A DNA stretch of 13,888 nucleotides from the NCBI GenBank assembly GCA_002422425.1, contig DIVG01000041.1:108627-122514 (forward strand). The letters are read 5' to 3'. Source of the DNA: Akkermansiaceae bacterium UBA6138. Its GTDB lineage: Bacteria; Verrucomicrobiota; Verrucomicrobiia; Verrucomicrobiales; DEV007. Below, piece after piece: positions 1 to 6,405 of the stretch. Each line of letters opens with the position of its first letter. Positions within the stretch are counted from its first letter, which is position 1. Under the pieces are notes generated by a model. The model was given only the letters and a program-made list of their open reading frames with translations. It was not told the origin of the DNA and did not search any database. The translations under genes were made by a program, and so were the position numbers.

Positions 1-31
1 TGAATCGTGGAATCCCTCAACCTGCGCCACC

Positions 32-1792
32 GTGCCTGAAAAATCGACAGACCTGCTGGGGAAGAACTATTTCCAGACGCGAGAGAAACTGAGCAGCGCC
101 ATTCATTCGCTCACCGAGCTCGGTCGCGACGGGGGGGTAAGCCCGGCCCGGCTGGCTCTCCTGAAGAACCTTCTGGCAAATCTGGAAGATCCCTTTCTTT
201 TTGTTGTCGTGGGCGAAGTGAATGCGGGAAAATCGACTCTTCTCAATGCGATCTTCGGGGAAGATTTCTGCAATGCCGACGTGATCCCCACGACAGACCG
301 GATCGGCTTCTTCAAATACGGGGCCGAAGCCCACGAATTCGATTTCTCCGATGATATCGTCGAAATCTTCCGCCCGAATTCTTTCCTGAAGGATTTTAAT
401 ATCGTTGACACCCCCGGAACCAACTCGATCGAGTCGGAACACCAGAAGATCACCGAGCAGTTCCTCCCGATGGCGGACCTCGTTCTTTTTGTGTTCTCAG
501 TGACCAACCCCTGGGGAGCTTCGACCTGGGATTTCCTCGATCGGATCCATCACCAGTGGAAAAAGAAAATCGTCTTTGTCCTGCAACAGTGCGACCTGCG
601 CACCGAAGAGGAGGTATCGGCCATCCTCGAACATCTCCAGAAAACCGCCCACCACCGCTTCGGCCAGCATTTCCCGACCTTTGCCATCTCCGCGAAAAAA
701 GCATTCCTCGCCAGGACCTCCGGCCTCGGGGAGGAGGACCCCGCCGACCACAGTCATATCGACGGCCTGGAGCGCTATATCTCGGGCGTGGTGGAGTCGT
801 CCGAGCCGCGCCTCGTCAAACTCATCCACGCGTGGCGGGCGGCCTGTTATGTCCTCGGCGAGATCAAGGAGAACCTCGGGGCGGCTTCGGAGATCATCCG
901 CGCCGACACCGAGCTGCTGAGCGAACTCGAGCCCGCCTCCCGCACTCAGCAGGAGCGCACCTTGAAAAAATGCGAGCCGCTCTTCGAGGCCTTCGACCAG
1001 AGCTTTACCGCCGCCGGCCTTCAGGCCGAGCCGCTTCTCGACTCCGGGTTGCGTTTCATCTCCGCCCTCATCCCGCCTCGCAAAAGCGCCGAGGAAATCG
1101 AAGGCCTCATCTTTGCCACGACGATGAAAGCGGTTCGTCGCAGCATCGGCGCCGGAGCCACGGCGGTGGAGGAAGACGTCGCCCACCTTTGGGAACGCGT
1201 CTCCGAGGAGATGGAGAAACATTTTAATCTTGAGCTCAGCGTGGGTGAGGACGGGAACCCGGACTGGCGTGCCGCCCATCGCCGAATCGAAGAACGAGTC
1301 GAGGAAGCCACTGCCGAAGCACTGCGCCATCTGAATCTCCAGGACCAGCTCGGCAGTCTCTTCGCCCGCCGCAGCCTCGTTATCTGGGGATTCATTTTCT
1401 CCGCCATCCTCACGGCCCTCGCCGGTGTCATTCTTACGATGCTGGAGCAGAAGCCCTGGAATGTGGTTTCCTTTGGAGTGGCGTCTTCCCTCCTTGCTGC
1501 TGCGGCCGTCTACGGGACTCAATCGGTGAAGAAGGCGCTCGTTTCCTATACCGGGATCCTCGAAAGACATCGTCCCCTCATTGCCCAGAAGCAACGGCAG
1601 GCCTTTTCCGAGGGTACCGCCGCCTTCTACGAGGATTTTATCCTTCTCTTCGAGCCGCTTCGCCGCGTCTGCCGCGAGCACCGCGAGAAATACGAACCGC
1701 AGCTCAAGGTCATCGGCACAGCCGAGAACAATCTTGGCGAGCTTGAGCGTATCCTCGCTCCTGTTGAAAAGGCGCTCAGCTCCCGGAAATGA
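32..1792 (+). CDS. Dynamin-like GTPase with C-terminal membrane hairpin
   Basis: Large GTPase of the bacterial dynamin-like family (Dynamin_N type), which hydrolyse GTP while remodelling or tethering membranes; here probably at the inner membrane. Visible motifs are a P-loop GEVNAGKS at residues 61-68, switch-I threonines (PTT, 86-88), DTPG at 126-129 and a G5-like SAK at 220-222. The G4 position reads LQQCD (184-188), not the usual N/TKxD, so nucleotide specificity is uncertain. Residues 260-440 are helical and rich in Glu/Arg, as in dynamin stalks. Two hydrophobic segments at about 448-470 and 476-495 form a paddle-like hairpin, followed by a second helical stretch. The GTG at 32 is the first start in the window, but the frame is open to base 2, so the true start may lie upstream. 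No Shine-Dalgarno is seen. The 3' end overlaps the opposite-strand isomerase gene by 17 bp. Family call is firm, role unknown. Confidence 0.9.
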   Translation: MPEKSTDLLGKNYFQTREKLSSAIHSLTELGRDGGVSPARLALLKNLLANLEDPFLFVVVGEVNAGKSTLLNAIFGEDFCNADVIPTTDRIGFFKYGAEAHEFDFSDDIVEIFRPNSFLKDFNIVDTPGTNSIESEHQKITEQFLPMADLVLFVFSVTNPWGASTWDFLDRIHHQWKKKIVFVLQQCDLRTEEEVSAILEHLQKTAHHRFGQHFPTFAISAKKAFLARTSGLGEEDPADHSHIDGLERYISGVVESSEPRLVKLIHAWRAACYVLGEIKENLGAASEIIRADTELLSELEPASRTQQERTLKKCEPLFEAFDQSFTAAGLQAEPLLDSGLRFISALIPPRKSAEEIEGLIFATTMKAVRRSIGAGATAVEEDVAHLWERVSEEMEKHFNLELSVGEDGNPDWRAAHRRIEERVEEATAEALRHLNLQDQLGSLFARRSLVIWGFIFSAILTALAGVILTMLEQKPWNVVSFGVASSLLAAAAVYGTQSVKKALVSYTGILERHRPLIAQKQRQAFSEGTAAFYEDFILLFEPLRRVCREHREKYEPQLKVIGTAENNLGELERILAPVEKALSSRK

Positions 1793-2375
1793 GGGATTTG
1801 GTTCCCGCGAAGGCGAGCTCCGCAAGGTCGCAGATAAGGTGGCCGGCAATGAGATGACATTCCTGCACCCGGGCCGTTACTGGGGAGGGTACAGCAAGAA
1901 CTAGGTCCGCCCATCGGGCGCAGGCACCTCCCTTTTCACCCGTGAAGGCAAAGGTCGTAATCCCCTCCCGGCGGGCTAACTCGAGAGCGGCGACAACGTT
2001 CCCACTGTTCCCCGAGGTCGAGATTCCCACGACGATGTCGCCGGGCCGACAAAGCGCCTCGACTTGGCGGGCGAAGACGGCCTCGAAACCGAAGTCATTG
2101 GCGCAGGCGGTTAGAATGGACGTGTCCGTGGTGAAAGCCATTGAGGGCAGGCCGCGTCGATTGCGGCTGAAGCGCACCACAAATTCCGCCGCGAGGTGCT
2201 GCGAATCCGCCGCGCTGCCCCCGTTACCGAAGAAACAGATTTTCCCCCCCGCGCGAAGACAGGAGACGGTCTGTTCCCCCATCGCGGCGATGACCCCCGA
2301 GCACTGGTCTTGAAAACGCGCCACCGTCGCGCTGTGCTCGGCAAAGGCTTCCTGAATAAGATCGGCAGCGGACAT
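1776..2375 (-). CDS. gmhA: Phosphoheptose isomerase, SIS-domain (GmhA-type)
   Basis: Cytosolic isomerase converting sedoheptulose 7-phosphate to D-glycero-D-manno-heptose 7-phosphate, the first step of ADP-heptose synthesis for LPS core or other glycans. The 199-aa length is normal for GmhA. The SIS core shows GNGGSAADSQH at 50-60 and STSGNSGN at 119-126. The residues expected for metal binding and catalysis in GmhA are present with the family's spacing: H60, E64, Q171 and H179. The C-terminal helix VQECHLIAGHLICD is the family signature and separates it from DiaA-like SIS proteins, although DiaA remains a remote alternative. It begins 27 bp downstream of the heptose kinase gene on the same strand, so the two are very probably cotranscribed. 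The stretch before the ATG is pyrimidine-rich with no Shine-Dalgarno. A C7 run at 2244-2250 encodes Gly-Gly. Confidence 0.9.
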   Translation of the reverse strand: MSAADLIQEAFAEHSATVARFQDQCSGVIAAMGEQTVSCLRAGGKICFFGNGGSAADSQHLAAEFVVRFSRNRRGLPSMAFTTDTSILTACANDFGFEAVFARQVEALCRPGDIVVGISTSGNSGNVVAALELARREGITTFAFTGEKGGACARWADLVLAVPSPVTARVQECHLIAGHLICDLAELAFAGTKSLISGS

Positions 2376-2402
2376 GAGGAGAAAAAAAGGAAAAGGGAAC
2401 GT

Positions 2403-3437
2403 TCAGACCGATAAACCGCCGGGAAAACTCAAAGCGATTTCGGCGAGCAACTCCTCGCGCTCGATGGGAGCAGTCCCGAGTTTTCCAACAACGATGCTGC
2501 TCGCCAGATTCGAAACGCGGGCCGCATCCACCGCCGTAAGACCCGAGCAAAGCCCCAGAGTGTAAACGGCGATTGCGGTATCTCCCGCACCGGAAACGTC
2601 GAAGACCTCACGCGCCTTGGCCGGGAGGTAGACGGGGGCAACACCGTCGGAAAAAACGAGCATGCCCTGGTCACCGAGAGTCAGGAGCACCTCTGAACAC
2701 GACCATTTTTTGAGCAGAGCCCGACCCGTCTCAAGGAGAGGCTCGTCTTTGAGAGGATAAACGCCTTTTTCGCCATTGAGATCTTCGATCCCCGAGTAGG
2801 CGAACGCTTCGGACCGGTTTGGCTTCACCGTCGTGACACCTCGCCACTCGATCGGATTGCCCGGCTTGGGGTCAACGGTAACGATAATCCCCCGACCGGC
2901 GGCGGCAGCGAGAAGACCCGTGATAAACTCATTACTGATCAGCCCCTTGCCATAATCTTCGATGATGATGCCGTCGAGTTGCGGCAGGAATTCCCTGATC
3001 CGATCCACCAGCGACCCGTTAAGTTCGGGAGAGAGCGCACATCTTTTCTCCCGGTCAATCCGCACAACCTGTTGATGCCTTGCGACAACCCGGGTCTTGG
3101 TGATGGTCTGGTAATCCTCGCGTCGGAGACAGAGGGCCACGCCGATTCCATTCTCCGCAAGCACCCCTTCGAGGAGGACGCCGTTCGCGTCCGTTCCATA
3201 AAGCCCGGAAAGTTCCACGGTGGCACCGAACGGAGTGATATTGCGGGCCACGTTAGCGGCACCGCCCGGATAACGCGACTCGCTCTGCACTTCTACAATG
3301 GGAACGGGCGCTTCGGGCGAAATGCTGGTGACGCTGCCCCAGATAAACCAGTCGAGCATCACATCCCCGACCACGAGAATGCGCTGTCTTGCAAAACGAT
3401 CGAGTAAGGCCTCCGGTGATATCACGCTTTCCCCCAT
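2403..3437 (-). CDS. hldA: D-glycero-beta-D-manno-heptose-7-phosphate kinase (HldE domain I / HldA type)
   Basis: PfkB/ribokinase-fold sugar kinase that phosphorylates D-glycero-D-manno-heptose 7-phosphate at C1 in the ADP-heptose pathway. Motifs in order: GDVMLD (24-29), PGGAANVARN (57-66), RHQQVVRID (120-128, a hallmark of the HldE kinase domain), DYGKGL (161-166), DPKPGN (189-194), TVKPN (203-207), and the ATP/anion-hole motif DVSGAGDT (280-287) with the expected catalytic Asp at 286. The C-terminal GKLGTAPI (319-325 region) is also typical. At 344 aa the protein ends after the kinase domain, with no C-terminal cytidylyltransferase domain as found in bifunctional HldE, so it corresponds to stand-alone HldA and the adenylyltransferase (HldC) must be elsewhere. 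The adjacent downstream isomerase gene supports the substrate assignment. The ATG at 3437 is chosen because it precedes the domain closely; no Shine-Dalgarno is seen. Confidence 0.88.
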   Translation of the reverse strand: MGESVISPEALLDRFARQRILVVGDVMLDWFIWGSVTSISPEAPVPIVEVQSESRYPGGAANVARNITPFGATVELSGLYGTDANGVLLEGVLAENGIGVALCLRREDYQTITKTRVVARHQQVVRIDREKRCALSPELNGSLVDRIREFLPQLDGIIIEDYGKGLISNEFITGLLAAAAGRGIIVTVDPKPGNPIEWRGVTTVKPNRSEAFAYSGIEDLNGEKGVYPLKDEPLLETGRALLKKWSCSEVLLTLGDQGMLVFSDGVAPVYLPAKAREVFDVSGAGDTAIAVYTLGLCSGLTAVDAARVSNLASSIVVGKLGTAPIEREELLAEIALSFPGGLSV

Positions 3438-3514
3438 GCTAAGTTCACGCTACGACCTCGCAATCCCATTTGCAACCGTTGCCGCAAGAGCCTTTACCCG
3501 GCCCGTAAAAGAAC
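3438..3514 (-). other. Intergenic gap with two small dyads (MerR gene to heptose kinase)
   Basis: This 77-bp gap separates two same-strand genes. It contains a perfect 11-bp palindrome GCAACcGTTGC at 3472-3482 and a weak stem tttac/gtaaa (3493-3497 with 3505-3509, loop ccggccc) just after the regulator's stop codon. Neither stem is followed by a T-run on the minus strand, so neither is a convincing intrinsic terminator. The palindrome could be an operator or leader hairpin for the heptose genes; this is a guess. Confidence 0.3.
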
Positions 3515-4510
3515 TCAGAGAGAAATCCCCTCGTGCCGGAGAACCTCGGAAAGAGCGACCTCCATGACCGACCGGGCCTCTGCGGTGGTGCGATGGAGAT
3601 AGGCGTGAATCGCGGCATCCCGTTCACTGCGATCTTCACATCTCTCACTGTATGCTTCAAAAGCGACCAGCGCCGAAAGCAGGCTGGCAAGATGTTGCGG
3701 GCACTCGCATTTCACCGCTGACGAAAGTCCCGCCAGGCGGTAAAGCTGGTCGTCGCTGTAGGCGCGGAGCGGTATCTCCCCCTCAGGGCGCTCGAAATCT
3801 TGAGGTGTGCCTTCGTCATTTTTCCCGGCGGCGATCACCGGGCGCAACGCCAGATGGATATCGGCGAGGCAGGCGAGCTGAATCTCGGTCGCGTCGACTG
3901 GTGCCCGCAGAGCGGTAAGACGCCTGAGGTCGAGCAAATTGAGCGTGTCCTCGCAGGAGAACTGATAGACAAGAATAGCTCGACGGACGCTCAGCGAAGC
4001 AACCATTTCCTGGATCCCGACGATGTCTTCCGGAAAAATTGTGTCACGCTCGATGATGATGATGTCGACCGATCCCGGCCGAAGCCCGGCGACCATTTCA
4101 TCAGAGTCCCAAAATTCACCAACAACCCGCATCGCGGGTGTATTGCCGGCCGCCTCACGAACCGCCTGTCGGATCTTTGCACCGATTAGAGCGACCCGAC
4201 ACGCGCCGACGGGAGAAGGCCCCCCCGGGAAATCGTCCGGCACCTTCGCCTCCAGCGCGCTGCCGAGGCGCTCTTCGAGTTGGGCGGTATCAAGACGCGC
4301 CACGCTGCTGATGGCGTGGCCATTATCAACGAGGGCTTTTAAAAGAGAAAGGCGACGGATGTCATCCTGATGGTAACGGCGGCGCTTCGAATCGCTGCGG
4401 CCCGGTTCGACGACTCCATAACGGCGCTCCCATACCCGCAAAACGTGAGACGAAATGCCGGTGAGCCGGGCCACGGCACTGATCTCGAAAAATTCATCCT
4501 GGGTCTTCAT
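3515..4510 (-). CDS. MerR-family transcriptional regulator with Rossmann-like and Cys-rich C-terminal domains
   Basis: DNA-binding regulator. Residues 8-75 form a MerR winged HTH: helix-turn-helix around FEISAVARLTGISSHVLRVW, the RRYG turn at 29-32, and a wing with RRRYHQDDIRRL (43-54). Residues about 104-215 look like an alternating alpha/beta (Rossmann- or receiver-like) sensor: a strand CRVALIGA, then VDIIIIERD, then AILVYQF. The cobalamin-binding DxHxxG motif of CarH/LitR is absent. The C-terminal 252-331 region has KCECPQHL (267-274) and FEAYSERCED (284-293), a CxC plus Cys/His pattern that I recall from proteobacterial MerR-type relatives. It could bind metal or sense redox; that is inference. 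At 331 aa it is much longer than simple MerR proteins. The gene is divergent from the ECF sigma gene. The ATG at 4510 sits directly before the HTH, and no Shine-Dalgarno is present. Confidence 0.85.
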   Translation of the reverse strand: MKTQDEFFEISAVARLTGISSHVLRVWERRYGVVEPGRSDSKRRRYHQDDIRRLSLLKALVDNGHAISSVARLDTAQLEERLGSALEAKVPDDFPGGPSPVGACRVALIGAKIRQAVREAAGNTPAMRVVGEFWDSDEMVAGLRPGSVDIIIIERDTIFPEDIVGIQEMVASLSVRRAILVYQFSCEDTLNLLDLRRLTALRAPVDATEIQLACLADIHLALRPVIAAGKNDEGTPQDFERPEGEIPLRAYSDDQLYRLAGLSSAVKCECPQHLASLLSALVAFEAYSERCEDRSERDAAIHAYLHRTTAEARSVMEVALSEVLRHEGISL

Positions 4511-4560
4511 GACGGTATTTGGAAAGATTGAGCGTTACACCCCTCCGGGTTACGAACCTT

Positions 4561-4578
4561 AGGAAGAGTTCTTTTCCT
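4561..4578. promoter_or_regulatory. Imperfect 18-bp palindrome, candidate MerR-type operator
   Basis: The 18 bases aggaagagttcttttcct match their reverse complement at 14 of 18 positions (AGGAAnAGnnCTnTTCCT). MerR-family dimers typically bind dyads of about this size in promoter spacers. It lies between the divergent regulator and sigma genes. The right arm can also pair with 4584-4590 (ttttcct, ctctc, aggaaaa), so the half-sites alternate. Operator function is inferred from position and symmetry only. Confidence 0.45.
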
Positions 4579-4595
4579 CTCTCAGGAAAAATTCA

Positions 4596-4622
4596 CTTGT
4601 CTAATTCCTGTTCATAGACAAG
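4596..4622. repeat. Inverted repeat CTTGTCTA/TAGACAAG upstream of sigma factor
   Basis: A perfect 8-bp inverted repeat (4596-4603 and 4615-4622) with an 11-nt spacer that itself contains TTCCT. It ends 10 bp before the ATG at 4633, so it would lie in the promoter or mRNA leader of the sigma gene. It could be a second operator or a 5'-UTR hairpin that masks translation initiation; the sequence does not decide which. Confidence 0.5.
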
Positions 4623-4632
4623 AATAAGTCAA

Positions 4633-5280
4633 ATGAGGTCAGAATCAAAACAAAACATGAACAATCACGCTGACAACACCGATGAGCGCCACGCTGAGGC
4701 CGAGCTAATGAAACGTGTCGCCGCGCGGGACCACAGCGCCTTCTCCGAATTAAGCGAAAAGTATTCGGCCCTGATTTTCTCCACCGCCTTCAAGGTGCTT
4801 AATCACTATGAAGACACCGAAGACATCATGAACGAGGTTCTCGCGACCATCTGGAAAAAAGCCGACACCTACCATCCAAGAAAAGGTTCTCTCGTCACCT
4901 GGATTTGCACGACGGCGAGGAATCGTTCCATTGACCGCGTCAGAAGCGTCCAGCGGAGGTCCGCCCTCTATGATCGCTTTGAGGAAAAGCTTGAGGGCGA
5001 GGCACCCGAAGCCCGTTCGACAGGGCGGGAGCTACTATATCTCTCCGATGCCCGTCAGGTTCTCCAGACCGCTGTTGTGGCCCTCTCTCCCGAGCAACGG
5101 GAAGTGATCGAACTCGCCTATTTCGAAGGCCTTACCCAGAAGCAGATCGCCGAGCGAATTGACAGCCCCCTCGGCACGGTCAAAGCCCGCATTCGGCGGG
5201 GGGTTGAGAGACTGCGCGTCTCCATCAACGACAAGCTGAACGGCGAGGGAGAACTCCTCCTCAGCAGCGTAAGCGAATGA
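4633..5280 (+). CDS. ECF-type RNA polymerase sigma factor
   Basis: Alternative sigma factor directing RNA polymerase to a stress or signal regulon. Sigma-70 region 2 spans about 35-105 (HYEDTEDIMNEVLATIWKKA for core binding, then LVTWICTTARNRSIDRVR for -10 recognition). Region 4 spans about 143-197 (LSPEQREVIELAYFEGLTQK followed by the helix-turn-helix IAERIDSPLGTVKARIRRG). There is no region 1 or 3, and at 215 aa it has a normal ECF length, most like the SigK/RpoE-type group. No anti-sigma gene follows: the next gene is convergent and starts its stop codon 8 bp away. The divergent MerR regulator is therefore the only visible candidate controller. An alternative ATG at 4657 would remove eight residues before the acidic N-terminus; neither start has a good Shine-Dalgarno. 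Confidence 0.92.
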   Translation: MRSESKQNMNNHADNTDERHAEAELMKRVAARDHSAFSELSEKYSALIFSTAFKVLNHYEDTEDIMNEVLATIWKKADTYHPRKGSLVTWICTTARNRSIDRVRSVQRRSALYDRFEEKLEGEAPEARSTGRELLYLSDARQVLQTAVVALSPEQREVIELAYFEGLTQKQIAERIDSPLGTVKARIRRGVERLRVSINDKLNGEGELLLSSVSE

Positions 5281-5287
5281 TTTCCCC

Positions 5288-6298
5288 TCATTTCATCGAC
5301 GAGTAGCGCTTCCACGCTCCGGCAATGTCAGCTTCTTTTTCGTCACCGGCATGGAAAATAATCCGGTGTTTCGTTGAGATCGACTGGCCCTTCCTGAGCG
5401 TGACCGATCCGTCTCCTTTCTCCCCCGCGACCGAGCTCAACCCGAAAGGATTGGCGGTGAACAGTCCGTAGGTGCGGGCATGCCAGGGAGTGGGAAATCC
5501 AAAACTTGAGGGGTGGTTCATCACCGCAATGCCGAGACGTTCTCCGCCTACCGGACCGTTGAAGTCACACCATTCCGAACGGCTCCCCCAGGCGTCCTTA
5601 TCAATTCGGCCTTCGCTCGTGACGATGCGGCCACCTTCGTTGGCCTCCACACTCATCGAGTGAGCCACCCGCAGGCTCAGCCCCGCGTCCTTGGCGTCGG
5701 AGAAGACCACACTCTCGCCCGCCCCGGTAAACACGATCTCGGCATCAACGACACGGGAACCGTCCGGACCGAGATGAAACGAAAAAGTGCGCACGTCAGA
5801 AGCCATCACCGTGCCGACGGGATCGGTATAGTCAGTCGAAACCTTCAGGACAGCGCCGTCTTTTCCGGCGGAAATTTCAAGAATTTCTCGATGGATCGAG
5901 GCCCCCAGCTTTTTTTTCATCGCGGCCAACTTCTCCGGATCTCCCTTAGCCCGTTCGATGAGAGTGAGCTCTTCATGCCACGTGTCAAAATCATTAACAA
6001 ACTGGTGGCCGAACCAGAAGGACCGATGATGAGGATGGTCCTTCGCCTCGCCCTCCACCTCGTCCATCGGGTAGGACCTCGTCATTCCCTTGCCGGTCGG
6101 GCCTATCACCGGGTAAAAGTAGGGCTTGTTGGCCACTTTATCGCCGGTGATATATCGGGTAAAAAGCTTGCCGTCGATGAACACGCTGACGCCGTCATCT
6201 TTCTCTTCCATCGTGAACTCGGCGGCAACGGCGGGACCGCCCACGAGGAGAATAGACAAAACGGCGGCGGAAAGGATAAGAAGGAAGGTCGGGCGCAT
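5288..6298 (-). CDS. Secreted DUF6807 (PmoA-like) family protein
   Basis: Exported protein of the DUF6807/PmoA-like family, frequent in Verrucomicrobia and Planctomycetes and often near carbohydrate-degradation genes; its biochemical activity is not established and the 'methane oxygenase PmoA' label in databases is misleading. From the ATG at 6298 it is 336 aa with a clean signal peptide (hydrophobic 4-20, cleavage near GPAVAA at 21-26). The family signature HPHHRSFWFGH is at 88-98, with SEWCDFNGP at 241-249 and NHPSSFGFPTPWHARTYGLF at 261-280. A 5' extension to 6364 would put 22 unrelated residues before the signal peptide and start inside a hairpin, so I reject it. It lies 107 bp downstream of the lipoprotein hydrolase gene on the same strand and converges with the sigma gene with 7 bp between. 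Confidence 0.88.
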   Translation of the reverse strand: MRPTFLLILSAAVLSILLVGGPAVAAEFTMEEKDDGVSVFIDGKLFTRYITGDKVANKPYFYPVIGPTGKGMTRSYPMDEVEGEAKDHPHHRSFWFGHQFVNDFDTWHEELTLIERAKGDPEKLAAMKKKLGASIHREILEISAGKDGAVLKVSTDYTDPVGTVMASDVRTFSFHLGPDGSRVVDAEIVFTGAGESVVFSDAKDAGLSLRVAHSMSVEANEGGRIVTSEGRIDKDAWGSRSEWCDFNGPVGGERLGIAVMNHPSSFGFPTPWHARTYGLFTANPFGLSSVAGEKGDGSVTLRKGQSISTKHRIIFHAGDEKEADIAGAWKRYSSMK

Positions 6299-6351
6299 GC
6301 GTCGGGAAAGCGTGGAAGGTTTCACAAAGCCATGGAAAGGCATCGCCGCGC

Positions 6352-6367
6352 TCCGTGCAAGCACGGA
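6352..6367. other. 16-nt stem-loop between lipoprotein hydrolase and DUF6807 genes
   Basis: TCCGTGcaagCACGGA forms a 6-bp GC-rich stem with a CAAG loop (or 7 bp with a 2-nt loop). On the minus strand it lies 39 nt after the hydrolase stop codon and 54 nt before the DUF6807 start. No T-run follows, so it is not a canonical intrinsic terminator. It could be an RNA-stability or processing hairpin within a shared transcript, or a weak Rho-assisted terminator. Confidence 0.45.
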
Positions 6368-6405
6368 AACACGCGACCGGAAACCGCTTTCTCCATCCGC
6401 TCCCG

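Larger units (their letters stand above)
4511..4632. promoter_or_regulatory. Divergent control region between MerR regulator and ECF sigma genes
   Basis: This 122-bp stretch must hold the promoters of both divergent genes. Its centre is AT-richer than the flanking coding DNA. It contains four alternating half-sites, AGGAA (4561-4565), TTCCT (4574-4578), AGGAA (4584-4588) and TTCCT (4605-4609), plus a separate inverted repeat next to the sigma start codon. I cannot identify a consensus -35/-10 pair with confidence. A weak candidate for the sigma gene is TTGTCT at 4597-4602 with AAGAAT about 17 bp downstream. Confidence 0.5.

Noticed and set aside
497..1849. A 450-codon open frame antisense to the GTPase gene
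   Set aside because: It mirrors the GC-rich third positions of a well-supported GTPase; its translation is low-complexity with no motif.
3493..3509. Intrinsic terminator after the MerR gene
   Set aside because: The stem is only five mostly A-T pairs and no T-run follows.
3515..4510. CarH/LitR-type B12 photoreceptor assignment for the MerR regulator
   Set aside because: The domain order is MerR HTH, Rossmann-like, then Cys-rich helices, and no DxHxxG cobalamin motif is visible.
5288..6298. Methane mono-oxygenase subunit, as the PmoA label would imply
   Set aside because: The family name is a historical misnomer; the protein has a cleavable signal peptide and no membrane helices like true PmoA.
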